In this document: in pieces, positions 22,678 to 37,200 of the stretch
Layout of the letters: every line of letters begins with the position of its first letter
How positions within the stretch are numbered: the first letter of the stretch is position 1
Origin: Turbatrix aceti
Lineage: Eukaryota; Nematoda; Chromadorea; Rhabditida; Panagrolaimidae
Direction: 5' to 3'
DNA: 64,000 bases
NCBI GenBank assembly: GCA_963969345.1
Contig: OZ017770.1
Coordinates: forward strand, 8,751,246 to 8,815,245
Notes under the pieces: generated by a model
Databases searched by the model: none
Seen by the model: the letters and a program-made list of their open reading frames with translations, nothing else
Told to the model about the DNA's origin: nothing
Made by a program: the position numbers and the translations under genes

Positions 22678-25600
22678 CTAAATGCAGATATCGGATATTG
22701 TTTCGTAGTTATCAAGTATGAGAAAGAGTGCAAGTTCATACTTATTCATGTAAAATTGCATGATTTCAAATGATTCAAAAAGTGGTCGGAAAAGAGTGGG
22801 TACAAATATCTTTGAGAGATTACGAATATTCATACTCGTTTTTTGGTAGTTACGTTCTACCCGTTTTAGATGCGCAAAGAGATATGCCAAAACACGTTTG
22901 TTGGCAAGCGGCAATTGATTTTGCATGATTTTTGCAAGACAATCGAGCTGTCTTTGCCGGGCTGCGCTGTTGTAAAAGCTGGATGACGATGCACCCCCGT
23001 TGCTGACTAATGGCTGGGCGAGAGAGGCGAGTTCCAGTTCAACGCAATCGAGAATATCGGGTTGAATTTCAAGGGGTATGATGGGGTCGGGAAGGTTGTC
23101 AAAGAATTTTTTGATACCGGTGGCAAATACGTGGATAGGTAGTTTGAGGGATTTGAGATCGATGTTAGGATTAGCGCGAAAAGAGCGTTCGAGGTCATTG
23201 ACCTGGGAGAGGTTTCCGGAAAGTCGGTAGATCCCTTCAACCTCGAGACCGCCGTTCTGGAATGAATGGAAAAAATTATTATCTGGATTTTGTATGTGCA
23301 TGTGTGCTTACCTCTTCGATGTATTCAATGCACTTTGTGATGAACAAAGGCATGCCATTCACTGCGTTATCCGTAGATTCACACATGATTTGCAGACTTT
23401 CACCTGGCGTTGGAGACGCAGAGTTACGGTCACCACCTTCAGACTTGGCGCGTTGACTACGTTTCTGTGAGCGGTTCGGGAGCCATGAAAAGGCGGATGA
23501 CACTGAAATCCGTGAATATTTAAAAATGAAAATTCACGTGCCTCGAGGACAATTCAACAAAAGGAACGAAGCAGTGACGACATCGCAGAAAAAATAGAAA
23601 GCGAGAAAGTTTTATTTTTAACCGAGATCATTTTGAGACTGCCTGTGGGTAAAACTTACTTTTAGACACGCTCTTTTTCTGCATATTTGGAGAGGGCGGA
23701 ACGGAAATACTCGTGCCAGCCTGCCGCGAGCCACTGCTGAGGCTATCTAGCCTAGAGATGTTGACAACCTCTACCGTGTTGTCATTCTGCACAGATTTCT
23801 GTTTTGATCGAAAACTGGCCACAAATTTTGCTAGGTTTGAAGATCCATCGGTTGAAAAAATAGACCGCTTCGCAGACAATGAAGATTTTCGTTTTTGGCA
23901 ATCTTTGAGTGAACCCTGACGCTTAAAACGGGAGTACGAACTGCCACCGGTTTTGGTTGTCGACGTCGAAGGAGTGCTCGGCGATGCCACAGGAGCTTTT
24001 TCGTAACCCGTTTCGAAAAAAATAGATTCGCTAGAGTGCGAACGAATTTTAAGCGACAGACGATGATTATTTACATTGGGTGAGTCTTCGTCACAAAAGA
24101 CAAAGTCATCGGTCAGCATTGATCCTCCATTGCACTGGTCGTCAAAGTGGCGCTCTGTTCCGTTGACCCGAAGCTTAATCGCCGACGTCGAAGCTTTGTC
24201 TAGCGTTGGGATGTTTATGGTCGTAATATTTGATGTATCATTCTCGTTTTCATTTTTCTCGCTTTCCGTCAAGCCATTTGCACGTGCAGACGACATTTGA
24301 ACAACACCTGGACGGTAATGCAACTATATTATTAATCAACATAATATCAAACTTGTCTATAGTTAATTGGTTTTTAATGCAGCGGAAAGCCACAAAAAAA
24401 TGGAAGCAAAAATAAATAACGAATTAATGTAAAACACAATTTTGCTTCCTACCAGTTACTAAATATTACTGCTCAACAGAAGCGAAGCACAATCTCATGA
24501 GAGCTACAAAAAGCCGAGCTTACCTGTAATATACGGTGGAGGCGTTTCTATTTCAATGGTTTGTACGGGGACATTTTCGATATTGCTTCTGCTCGGTGCC
24601 TGAAAAAAAAACGAGAACGGCAAGGATAAATAAGGCACTTCGAGGAAAATAAACGAACCCTATCAGCAGAGTACTTGGAGTGGGATTCGGTAGCAGCGGT
24701 CGTGAGAGACGACGACGATGAATCCGGAATTGTCAGACTTGGCCTTGGGGGCATGACGGCAATGACATCCGTCGAAGCGTAGCAAGGATCTCCGTTCGAC
24801 AACGAGTCCATCTTTAATAACCACAAATTTTAAAATTTACACTTTGAAAAAAAAGGGGAACTAGTAAAACTCACGTTTTGGTACAAACCGTCGGCAAAAG
24901 CCCCATTTAATTCCTGGTGTTGTCCTCCGGATGACTTTTGTGCATTGTTACGCTTTGTTGCATCTTGATAAGACATGTGTTCGTTGCCGTATACTGATGT
25001 CGAGAATTGCTGACTATTGCTTCGGTTGGTAACGACAGATGTTCCTGAATCGTGGGATTCGTTGCTTATAGAATTTCGGTGGCTTGAAAAGCTGGCTGCT
25101 TGGTGGTCTCTGAAACAGGAGGGGATAAAAAACATCTATTAAATGCAAAACTGATAAAACAAATAAATAACAAGACGCCCCTGGGGCAGCGGGAGGCAAA
25201 ATAGGGTCAGGAGGAAGGAAGGAGGGGAAAGGCAGGCTTTTTTATCATCACATATGTAAGTGCAACAAATTGAGACACCACTAAATTTTTTTGTATCCTT
25301 TGCTTCTATCAAACATTCTCATATGGCGTGAAGGATAAATGAACTTAATTTTGTCTTAAAAATGCTAACATTGCAACTGCAAAAAAAATAATATAAGAAT
25401 TAGTTCAATGGTTGCTATTTCTGACAAAATACATTTATTCTTTAATAAGCGACGCGCCCCCCTCCTCCCTACCGCTACCAACGCTGATGGTGGCAGTCGG
25501 TGACGGCTGGTTCATATCAGCAGTGCCAGAGGGGGGGGGGGAAGCTTACAAGACACCTTTACCAAGTGCCTACAAAAATTTTTTTGGGCTAAGGTCAAGT

Positions 25601-28600
25601 GTGTGTTGTTTTTTAATTAAGCAACTCCAAAAACACAACGGCACTTGGCATTACCAAGTGTGAAAAAGGGGCGGAAAAAATAAGATAGATGGTGTCCGTA
25701 GTCAGGCATTGTTCATTTTTTTTAGTTAGTTGAAAAAAAAATGACAACGACGACCATGACTACGTAAAACAAAAGTCAATGCGAGGAGAATGAAATGAAA
25801 TTTCAATGTTTTTCCTCCTGTTTCTGAAAAAAAAGCTTGAAACTATACATTCTTCCCGTTTTCTTCACCCACCCTAACAAACCAAATAAAATGTAATAGA
25901 AAAAAGTATATTAAGTTTGGAAAAAAAGAAGGGAGCCACAACCAAGCATAAACGGCATCCACAACGTCATCAACGGCCGCATAATTTTCTTCTTTTTTTT
26001 TGTTTTTGGGCTCTAATGCATTGTACGTATGACTTTAGGGTGGTTTTTGTGCTTCAAAAGTTTGACATTTGGTTACGTCAAACACTATTCTTAACATTGC
26101 TTAATTTGTTTAACAGTAATCAGGCATAACTTTTTGGTAATGCCCAAAAGAAAACGTAAATCTCTCTCGCTCGCTTCGTGCTCTCAAAAAATCCAAAAAC
26201 AGAAGTTTGCCTCCTTATTTTTTTTTAAACTTCAGCAGACAAGAGCCCAAGGACGTTTTGCTCGGAGGAAATTAATATAACCCTAACAATTTGTGTCTAT
26301 GTATATTTAGACATCTCCTTGAGATCCATACTTGTTCTACCACTCGGCATGCTGTCAGACTTGGCAAATGAACCGTGATATGTATCGAGAACACTTTTTT
26401 GGGCATGTAAAAAAGAAAATACAAAGATTAAAGCAATTATTACACCAATTAAGCTAATGCGGTGCAAAAAAATCTGTTGCACTTATAAGCAAGATAGATT
26501 ACACGCAAGAGCAAAGATCTGGAAAAAAAATTAACCTGTAAGTGCTTTCGGGAGACGACAATGCCTTGTTCATCCCACTCGACATGGCGGGAAAGTAGCG
26601 AGTCGGTGGTAACGGGTCGTTGTTAAATATCAGTTCAAAAAAACTTAGAAACAATTCCGTTAATGAAAAACTTGGCACACGCGGAGAAAGGACGGCAAAA
26701 GACGCTCCAATTTCCTCTGCAAGCTTGCTTCCCCATTCCTGATGCAAACGAGAATTCTATAATGTTAAGCGTAAATAAAGTGCCACAAAGTGGTATAAAA
26801 ATAACCTTATCGTTAAAAAAATTGCAAGGATCGTCAATGGCAAGTAGAAGAATTGACTTTCCAACTAGTTTGCGTTTCTCTTTGCTGGATCCCACGGATG
26901 CGACGAGCATTCGTGCTGCGAGCTCTGCATGCCTCCAGGAAGCAACTCTGAGAGGGCTGTAGACCAAGATGTGACCGGCTATTGAATTCACAGGCCATCC
27001 ATTCGTCGAAAGCATCCACGAGTGATAAGGAACTACGTCAAGCCTCACACGGATGTTGGAATTTTCGTTCGGAAGATGTTGATCGAGACTAAACGAATTT
27101 CCATTCATGTTCGTTTGATTAGCTTGGTCCAGGAGGGGCGAGAGGAGGACGTCGGGCTTGAAAGAGTCCCCGCACATGAAAGACATCTGCACTCGAAGGT
27201 CTGAGTAGGTTCCTGTTAGTTGGGTATGACAGATCTCACGTAGCAATCTTTGAATCTGATCCAGGTGAAAGTTAGATGTCAGCTCATTCGTCGAAGTACT
27301 AACAGCGTCTAGCAAATTGTCATTGCTGATGTATATGCCACCAATTTTGTCTACAATATATGAGATCTGTTTCTGTAGCACAGGGTCGTCAACTTTTGAG
27401 GCAGAAATAAATAATGGGCTCAGACACGTAGTATTTTGTTCAAGCTGAAGAAAGTTGTCAAAGCAATCCGGGCTGTCAACCAGGTAGACATGAGATCTAA
27501 TTTTGGATGAGGTAATAGGGTCCGTAGATTTAAAACACGTTATCTGCGCTACTCCGGTATCGTAGTCAAAAAGGTGGTCGCCAATAAACGTCATCTAAAA
27601 ATTTTTTATATGCCAAAAAATTTTTTATATAAAAAAAAACTCACATTTACAGCAGCAATAAACTCGTCAACAAGATAATCTTTTCCGTGAACCACAATAT
27701 GGACCGGAGCGTATTTAAAATAACAATTTTTACTCGATTCAATAATTTGTAACGCGTATTTGGTAAAACAAAAGTTTCCAGCCGGACAATCGTCGTATGA
27801 TCTTGTAGCAATGAATTTTGCATGTCTTTGAAGCAATTTTTTTCGTTTTTCGGCTAGACATGACATCCGAAGAAATCTAAAGCCACTCTCAAAAAATCAA
27901 GTTTTTAACCCCTGTTTTCCCACCTTTTATCCTCATGCAGGTAATGCAGAAAAAATTTTTCAGCTACAGGTGACCAGGAAAAGGGCAGACTGTTATGCTG
28001 CCTGTTAATGAAGTAAGTTGCAAAGATGCGAATCTGTTCTTCGAATAGTTCTATTAAATCCCGTTCAGCTTGTTGAACAAGTTTTTTCTGGTAATCTGCG
28101 TAGGCTTCTTCTGCGTGTCCGGGTGGCAAAATTTTTTCGTAAGTCTCAATTTCATTTACCAGCAACTTGGCTTCGTCGTAGCTTCTGCCCGGTACAATGA
28201 TTTCTTTATGAGATAAAAAAGCAAAGAAACGGTTGGTTTGCTCATCGACGATAACTTTGTTTGAAATTTCCTTTTGCAAGTCAAAAAACATTCGCTGCGA
28301 TTCGTAGCTATTCAAGAGTTCGGTTGGAATTCGAGAATCCTGGGAATGTGTTGTAAATCGATCTATAAATGAATAAACACCGCCTTAGAAACCTAATTTT
28401 GTGTATTTTGACCAAAACTGACTTAAACTTTGGCCCTGGGGCTTAAAATAGCTGCTGTACATTGGATGCAAGGAAAGATCGTACGCTACATCCTCCCACG
28501 AAGCCTGAACCAGACTTTCGGGATCGAAGAGTTCGAGCAACACTTTTCTAAAGGCAGGGATTTTGTCGCGTTGCTCTTTGATTGTCCACCAGTCTTTGCA

Positions 28601-29963
28601 GCGCTGGATGTGGTCTTGAATGACGCGGAGGGCTGCTTGTTGTCCGAATGCGCCAACGAATTCCTGGACTAGAGGGTGTTCGGATACTTTTCGGTCTGAG
28701 AAAAGGGCATTTACGTTGATTTCAGAATGCTTTTTTGGCCAGTCTTCCTTGGGTATCATCTGACTGATCAAGTTTGAAAAACCTTCCCTGTAAAAAATTA
28801 ATTTGTTGTTGTTTAAGGGTTAACAAAGTCGTTCAAAGTAATGAGAGAAGTCCGTCTTGCATTTAAACGAAAATAAAAATTTGATGCCCGAGCAAAAATG
28901 AACCTTTTTGACTTTTGATTTGTCTCTGTGAGGGGTGAGCCGACTAATTGCAATCCGTCATATGTAGAAAAGCAAATAATACAAAGCTTGCATAATTAAT
29001 TATTCAAAAAAAACAAAGTCGTCTAAAGAAATTGCTCCGACAAACCTTAGCTCCTTGTGATGCAAATTTCCGTTACTCAATGCATCACAATACGGACTAA
29101 TCTTGACCTTGCCGCGTTTCTCCAGCGTGTTTGCAACAAACTTTAACAACTCATTGGTATTGACATTGAGAAGAGCAGAAGTTTGAACCTTGAAAAAATA
29201 AGTTTAATAGCACGCGGAATGTTTTTTTTTTAGATGACTCACGACATGCGGAACAATGTGTTTGCATTCCTTGCGTCGAAGAAGTTTGCTGATTTCTTCT
29301 GTGCCCCCGGTGTAGCTGGTGTTCACTGCGTCAACTTTTGTGGCCACCAAAAAAACGGGCTTTTTTGTGCAAACTGCAGCCTGAACTAGACTGCAGACAA
29401 AATCCGATTGATTGGGCACATTTCTGCTGACATCAACTACCACGATGAAAGCGTCGACAGTTGTTTTGCCGTCTGGGAGTGCTCTTAATTCGTACGATGA
29501 TTCATCGCCTAATTGATCCTAAACCAGGAGAAAAAAATAATTAATTTCGTTTTCCATTCCTGGAAAAACGAACTCTGCAGATGTACATTAACTTATCCGC
29601 GCTCTCCAGAGAAACCTGGGTAGCGCGCTTGATGTAGTCGCAGCTCTGTCCAGATGCACGTATGGGCTCCGACGTTTCGTCGTTAATGAATTCCGTTTGC
29701 TCAATGACGCGAACGTGTGTAATGCGACCATGGTAATCGTCGCCGAGGGAAGCCTCACCCCAATAAAGCCAGTGATTGTTGTTGATTACCGGTGAGCCAC
29801 TAAAGTCTGCCTGGGAGAGGGTTGAGATGTGTTGAGGAAAGTATTGGTCGTGTCCGGGGCGTACAAGGCGATTGCACAGCGCCGACTTGCCGACGCTGTA
29901 GGGGATCTTTTGTTTATCGCTACCACTCAGGCCAGCGACAGTGATAGTGATCGTTGTTGTCAT
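22678..29963 (-). CDS. p190RhoGAP (GTPase domain, FF region, pseudoGTPase region, RhoGAP)
   Basis: Fifteen exons in phase give 1605 residues (human p190 proteins are about 1500): 29574-29963, 29243-29518, 29046-29188, 28423-28787, 27924-28362, 27645-27876, 26806-27594, 26536-26756, 26313-26393, 24875-25109, 24659-24811, 24524-24599, 23660-24307, 23312-23502 and 22678-23256. Residues 1-265 form the N-terminal GTPase domain (VAGLSGSDKQ, P-loop end VGKSALCNR, WLYWGEASL, VEQTEF-like IEQTEF, DQLGDE). Residues 270-540 match the FF-domain region, and 600-950 the pseudoGTPase region. A Ser/Thr-rich linker (950-1390) follows. The RhoGAP domain ends the protein, with the arginine finger in EGIYRLSGN and a PDPIIP motif. 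It inactivates Rho at adhesion sites. The 9th exon (26313-26393) sits alone between large introns and is the least certain. Ser-rich linker sites may be phosphorylated, as in the family. Confidence 0.93.
25110..26312. other. Long intron in the p190RhoGAP linker region
   Basis: About 1.2 kb between two short linker exons. It contains an 11-base poly-G run (25531-25541) and a weak inverted pair around 25561 and 25641. Extra small exons for the disordered linker could be hidden here, because the linker offers no conserved guide. Confidence 0.6.
25531..25541. repeat. Poly-G tract (11 bases)
   Basis: Uninterrupted G run within the long p190RhoGAP intron, one of several 8-12-base G or C runs in the window. 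Confidence 0.9.
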
Positions 29964-32900
29964 TGCAAAGAGCTACTTGTAGGAAAATACAGGTGAGAAG
30001 GTGAAAAGTAGAAATATCAAAATCAATGGTTACAACGCATCACTATGGGAAAAATTATTTGATCATGCTTCTGAAAAAAAAAGCAATTTTTTATTTTACA
30101 GCTGGCAACAGATATTCGGGATCAAAACTTAAAATTCTTTCAAAAGAAAAACTTAAAATCTCTCGTATGATGAAGTAAACACGCGAATGACTAATGTCAG
30201 CCCAAACGTCAACCGGAAGATACATATAACCCCGAGAATTCACGCTGACTTGAATTTACTTAGCGCCTACTACACCCCCGCGCAAACCGGCTACATTTGG
30301 CAGCTAACGAAAAATTAATAACAAAAACTTTGCTAATCCATAAACAAAGTGAAGACAGAAATGAATCTTCAAGTAAAGCCACACAGTATAACCGAGCTTT
30401 TCAATCAATGAGAAGAATATCTTCTCACAAAAATAAACAAAATAGTGTTCAAACAATGATATGATAGATGCCCCTGGCAATCAGAAAAAAAAGAGGGGGG
30501 ATGGGATAAAACGTGTTTCATAATTGGATATCCATACTCTAAGACAGAAATACTTGAAAGTGATCTGAAACATGAGAAATGAAAAAATCTATTAATTAAC
30601 CGAGGGTAGGAGTATACCCAAAAATATTTATTTGTAAGTGTAAATAATAATTTAGTCATTTATCATACCAACTTATCTCTACGGCGTGATACAATAATAA
30701 ATCGCACGTTCTTGCACTTGAAAAACCTTAATGCGACAATGCGGAATAGAAAGGAACATAAAATCAACACATGTCCCCCCCCCCTCCACAGCGAACAACA
30801 TCATCAAACAATAATAAAATGATGATCTCAAGAGTGTTCATTATTTTGAGACTTTTTTTCTTCATTTTTTTGCATCTAAAAGACCGTCGTAAATATACTA
30901 GGACACTGATACAGGCCATGCGCATGCGACAGAACAATTGAAATTGTAGACATAAAAATAAAAGTAAACAATTTAAAATTAGTGAAAAAAAAGTTGCGAC
31001 CTTGCAAGAAGAAAGTCGTTGGTTAGGATGGAGCCGAACAAGTACAATGAGATTTTCTCACACATGATAGTGGTCCAGTATACATACGTCAACTAACTAC
31101 AATTCAATCGAAAATTGTGGTTACGTCGTATTATACATTTTGGGTGATAGCGGGAAAAAAAATTATTGTACAGCTGTTGGGGTTCCTTTCTTCCAACTCG
31201 CATCAGATGCAAGATTACCAGACCCAAAATGGAAAAAAAGAGGGGAGGTACAGTTCTTCTATGAATGATAACGCAATAAAGATTCCAATGTATGTATTGA
31301 TTTCAGAGCTTGCGTTGACAACAAAAAAAACCGAATAGAAAAGAGCCAAAATAGTTACAATGCATTTATCACTCAGTTGATTTACTTACTCGCTGAACCA
31401 ACTTCCTAAACACGCAAGAGAAAAAAAGGAACGAAGAACAACTGCTCCTTCTGTTAAGGCTAATAAAACATACCACTCCTTTTTTTCGACAACGGATCAT
31501 TAAGAAAAAAATCATATGTAAATGACTTGAATCAGAGTGTGATAGCAGTTGTCCGTTGGGCGTAAAGGTAATCCTATAAGAAGGTCGTCCGGCCGGTGAC
31601 GATTGCATTCGGTCACAAAAAACCAGGCAGGGTAGTTGTAAAACTTTGATAAGGCGGGCGCCAGAAAATGTCAGTTATGGAATTTAAATTATGCGTCTGT
31701 CGCAGAGAAACTTGAATTACACATTTTTGTGATATGGTCCAAAAAAGGAATGGAGATCAGTTTTTGCTAATATTTATGAGACTACATAAAACCGTTTGTT
31801 TAATTATTCCCAAAGACCAATATAACATCTCAAAACCAATACCAAATCCTACAAACCACATCCGTTCACATATTTTTTTTTCACTGATGACATATTATGA
31901 CACTTTAAAGACGGAACAACCCTAGAGCAAAGCCAAAAACATGACAGACGAAAAAAAGCTACCACATAACAATGACGATGTCAGTTGATGCGACATAATT
32001 GAACAAACATTGTTGTGGTCATCCTACCAGATTGCGGGATATGCTTGTGATGATGACGTAAAGACGACAAAAGAGGGAGGAGGGAGGGGAAAGGCTAGAG
32101 GGCATGTCAACGACGTTTCAGGAGTTGGGGATAAGAAGGCACGAAGCCAAGCCAATGCACGCGTCTTTCTTTAAAATTGTGTTTAAGAAGGCAATGGAAA
32201 ATTTAAATAAATAAAAATTTTTGAAAAGATGAATTAAAAAAAAATTATGTTGTAGCAATTATCTATCACCACAGCAACACAAAAGAGTCAAAAAGGCAAA
32301 GGAGAGAAAAATATTTTCACAGCATTTATGTATTATATGATTGCGTGCCAAAAAGGAGGGCCTGCCTGACACATTGCCGGTGGCGCTTTTTTGATAATTG
32401 TCTAAATTTTTGGATTACAACACAAAAAAAAACATAGAGATACAGTAAAATTGATTATATAATATTCTGAATTTAACAATGATGTTGCTAATACCATTCT
32501 GGTTAGACTACCGAGTTCAGCGTAACACGTACTACCAGTTTTTCATTAAAAATGGACAAGGACAAAATTAAATTGATACTTTTTGTTGTTAAATTTTTTT
32601 TCTGACACTTGTAAATTTTTCACACTTTTTTACTGCGTTGAGATGTCGTGGATTGGTAATTGTCCTTGTATAGCCATTTTTTGTTGGTTTTTCGTTTTTT
32701 TTCGTTTTTTACTTAGAATCCAGAATTTGTACTTTGCGTGCAAATAAAATCATGTGAGGTGTTTTTTTTTAGAAAGACATGCAATTTTTCTATGTCAATG
32801 AGTTGTATTATAAATATCTTTTTCAACAAAGGTATACATAATATCACACTTCGGGCAGGTGTTTGATTATGCCAAAAACTTTTTTTTCTAAAAAATTGTA

Positions 32901-34206
32901 ATTTGCAGTTTTTAAATTGAGTTGGTGTGCAAAATATTGCTTTGATCAAGCTTCTCGCAACTGCCCCGATAATCAGTATATAATCTTAGATTCTCACCTG
33001 ATAATATCTGTGGAAAAAATACTGCTTTCTATTTTTCAACCTAAAATCCATAAATTTCACTTGTACCCAAAATTTATTCGTATCATTTTTTGTTATAAAA
33101 CAACAGGTTCCTCTTTAGTTTTCGTTAATTTAAAAACCTTTTCTCGCCTTTAATTTGGTTTTTTTTCAGTTTTTTTAGTTTTATTTGTATCACATATATC
33201 ACGCATATCTTCACAGCGTTAAACTTGACATATTGTGTGCAAAAAACGAGGCGACGCTCAGAAATTAGTCGCTGTTAAGCCACCACCGCCGCCGCCGCTT
33301 CACAGCAGTTTTTGACAAAAAAATACGTATACGAACTGAGGAGGCTTTATTTTTTCGTGGTCGTGCTCATGTCCTTTATTTTGTGTTATTGTGGTTTCAT
33401 AAACTTTTTTTTTATTAACTCGGAACAATTTTAAAGGCCATTCCCCTTTTCTTCAACCCCCTTACATGGCCACCAACGGCCTAGCCTTCTGCAAGCAGGA
33501 ACCACGCCTCCTTTTTAAAGGCACTCGCTCGCTATTCATTTCATGGCATATTGCAAAATAGTTAAGTTCCCCCTGTTCTGCGCGGCCCGCGACAAATTAG
33601 CTTGTCCTATTTTTTCTATTGTTTGAACAATGGGAATTTTGTATTTATTTTATATTTTCCTGAGTTAGCGTGTGATAAAATTTTTTGTAATAGATCACGC
33701 GATTTTTCTTAGAATTTGGTATTTTTTTGCATTTTGAGTAAAAATGTGCCAAAAATTAGATATTTTGTTGTCTTTTTTTTTGGCCCAGTCAAGGAGCGCA
33801 TCAACAAATGGTATGCGCCAAAATGCTCATTATACGTTATGTTCTATTTTGGCAATAATTACCATCATGCCATGTCGGCATAATCGCCCCTGTCCTGTTT
33901 CTTCTCCGCCTGTTATATACCCAAATTATTAATGTATAATTCGTTCCCCCACCTCTGAAGTTTGAAAAGTCACACCATTTACGCTTTGTTGATTTCATAC
34001 GTATGTATCCCGTACATAGTTTATAAAAAAATATTTTTTTTGTATTCCATAACGTAACATTTTTTAGATACAAGTAAACAACAATGTTAACTTTATGAAA
34101 AAAAACATAGTCATATCGATTGTACAGACACCGTTTTGAATATTTAGCTCCCCTTTGCTATGCCTTTCCTGGTTGGTTTCAACACTTATGGTTAATTTTC
34201 AATGAG
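29964..34206. other. 4.2-kb intergenic region between divergent p190RhoGAP and RPTP genes
   Basis: Promoters for both flanking genes should lie here. A TTTTCCTACAAG acceptor-like site ends about 12 bases upstream of the p190 ATG, which suggests a 5' UTR intron or leader splicing. A 10-base poly-C run lies at 30775-30784. No exon with domain content, tRNA, or mobile element was recognised; ORFs are short and low in complexity. Confidence 0.55.
30775..30784. repeat. Poly-C tract (10 bases)
   Basis: Uninterrupted C run in intergenic DNA. Confidence 0.85.
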
Positions 34207-37200
34207 ATGCTCAAATTAACAACAAGCTTCACCGCGCTGATATTTTTCCTCTTTGCGGCATTGTTGTTTGTCTGCAAAGTGGTACAATGTCAGTACATCC
34301 ATCCACCGAAGACGATAACTGCGTTAAATGGTTCCGAACTCTTGCTCAAATGTCCACCCGCTGAAATGCTTGTACGAACGCACATGGCACCGGATTTTGA
34401 AAATCCTCAATTAGTTCGTCGTCTGGATTGGTTTCACGACGACCTTCTTGTCGCTAGCTATCAGCAAGTATGTCCACTTTTTTTCCCTCTTGCAAAAGTT
34501 TTTTTTTTCAAGTCTTTTTGCCATCATGTTACAGTCAATTTTCCATTTTTTTCGCCTTCCATGAAACAGTTTTATGGAAAGAAGGGAGATATTTATGGAA
34601 AAAAAAGTCATCGGAAAAAAACGTTTTGCATAAGTGGCTATCATTTTACTGAGAAGAGGGAAGCAGGTAGGCCAAAAACTGATATTAGCTGCAATGAAAT
34701 GGCGTTTTCTGTCATATTATTCAGATTCTTGCAAAAACTTGGGTTACGCGCATTCAACCGTGAAACCACTTGACTCGTCATAAGTCATTTGTTGTACTCA
34801 CTACAATCATTTATATTTAGTCATAAATCATTTCGCAGTACTGTTTGTTTGGCAAAGGAAAAGATTCATTATGAAAGTTAATCTATCGTTTTCCCTTTTT
34901 ATGGTTTTAGTTTTCAAAAAATTTTGAAAGGGAAAAGAATGCTCCTGAAAATATTAAAATAATGATTCGCTGCGCTTCTGGTTGATTCTTCATGCTAAAT
35001 TAGACTCGCGCCCACCGTAACAACACACCACCTGCTTGGCGTGGAAGTAATAGGTTATAACCAGCCTACTAACCAAGGGAGGGGGGCTTTTGCATGTCAA
35101 GTACCATTTTGTAGAGTTCTCGTCAGAGAAGGGAAAGTAAAAACAATGCAACCTTGCGAGTTCCGGGCAATTGTTTTCATTAATATGACCCTAAATAAGG
35201 AAGGCACAAGCGCAAAAAGAGGGAAAGCGACTGACTTAATTCTTCCTTGATTTGCCACAAAAACGATTAGTTTAAAAAGATTAACTGACTAGGCTACTGC
35301 TTGTTTGCTGCTCCTCCATTCTTCTGACCTTTTCGGAAAAAGTTGTGATCAATAAAAATTTGACAGCTCCAGACTTTGTCGTCTTAAATATTTTCCCCGC
35401 TCTTTTCCTTAATTCCGGAAATTTAAACAAACTGCACTGGCCTTTGTTGTTGGACAGAATTTCATAGCACAGGTTTACAGAAATGTGTTAATAACACATG
35501 CACACTTGCTGGATGCAAGTTTATATATTGCATTCAGTCAGTGCATATGCAACCGCCGAAGGGCCAATTTTCGACAAACGCAACAATTATGGCAAAATAT
35601 TTTGTTCCGCGCGAACAAATAAATAAATATTTAGAAAAAATATCGTTGTTTCGTTGTTTTTATTACCCTGTATAGTACTGATGAACAAAAATTGCATGGT
35701 CAATATTGGCCGAGTGGTGGTGGTGGAGGGTTCATTAGTGCAATTATGATCAGTTCGTTGCGTACTTGTTGGCCTATACGGACTCGTGTAATGCTTGATG
35801 CCAATACTAAATTGCTCTGTCTCACGACACTTTTTCGTTTCTCAATTCTAGTATATAATTGTGTACTACAACAGAGACAAGTCAAAAAAAAGTGTAACTT
35901 CAGACGATTTGACACTACATGGCTAGACAGACTGAAGACCGAGAACCAAACAAAAATACATATACACCCAAAATGACATCAGGATAGGCAAAAAATTCAA
36001 GTTTAACAACAACTTTTTTTTAGGATTCAATCGTCGATTCCAACCGACAATGGTGGGTTGCCAGCAAGCGATATGAACTGGTCAAGCCATTCTACGAGCT
36101 GCAAATTGAACCTCTGATGCCTGAGGATTCTGGAACGTATCGATGTCGTCTTGAAACCGATCCACTCTTTGCCCTCGATACTTCCACCCACACAGTCGGA
36201 GTCATTGCCATTGGTAAGCCAGCTTCCTGCATTTTTCTCTCGGCTGCAAAATACATATTTCGAAAATCTTGACTTGTCAAAGATGTATATCTTGACACAA
36301 CAAGGGTACAAAGGATTACCCAATGCGATGGGTTTTTGCGATAGCGGTCGTCGCTCGATGGATAGCCATCTGCTTTTTCACAAAAATCTTTCTTGTCTCT
36401 TGTCATGCGCAGTTCACAGTTTTGCGGGTTCCTGTTATTGAAGGCAAACAATTTAAAACCCAAATTAGCAGGCTAGTATTTAAAAAAAATAAATGGCACA
36501 CTTTTTTGTTGTTGTTCAGATAAAAGCCATCGACAACAGAATGGGATTGTTGGGGGCTTGTTCCATTCATTACCGCCACCGATAGCATCAATGCGCAGTG
36601 GTAATTTTCAATTCTGGTCAGATTAAAGCAAAACGGGTTCAAATTTCACATTTATGCTATTCACGACTCTGAATATCTAAATACCTTTTGTCTTGTTTTG
36701 GAGACAGCAAAACCAGGGATTAGCTTCTGAAGGGGGACTCTCGACTCTCGCCGTTGGCAATGAATACAAAAAATCAGGCGGCGGCGGTGGCAAATTATGA
36801 TTATATGCGATTAGTCTGCTGCCCTTCGCGCTTGATGACCAAATATCCAGGTTGCTGCCAACTTTTGCTAACTCCAAGCGCACGATATTAATAACAAATT
36901 TGACATGACAGTTCCGGATGGGTTGTTTTCAGTCAAACCCTTTGCTCCGTCAAAACCTCAAGTGACGTCGTATACAGAGAATACAGTGACACTGACTTGG
37001 TCGCATAACACCGCAGAAGCTCATCGACCGATTCTGAGGTATAGCATCTTTATCAGTCAGATGGATGCTGAAAACATAAAAGTCATCTCGACAAAGGGAA
37101 ATTCAACGACTTTTGCCGTCACCGGATTGCAGCCGTACACGCGATATGCTTTTTCTGTTCGCGCAGAAAATGTTGCAGGATCGAGCAACTTTGGACCGGA

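Noticed and set aside
25555..25665. Inverted repeat accAAGTGCC / GGCACTTgg
   Set aside because: Only about nine paired bases in an intron; too short for a transposon end or a microRNA hairpin.
34468..36023. ORFs within the first RPTP intron as a nested gene
   Set aside because: Short, Lys/Phe-rich, without domains, and bounded by good splice sites of the host gene.
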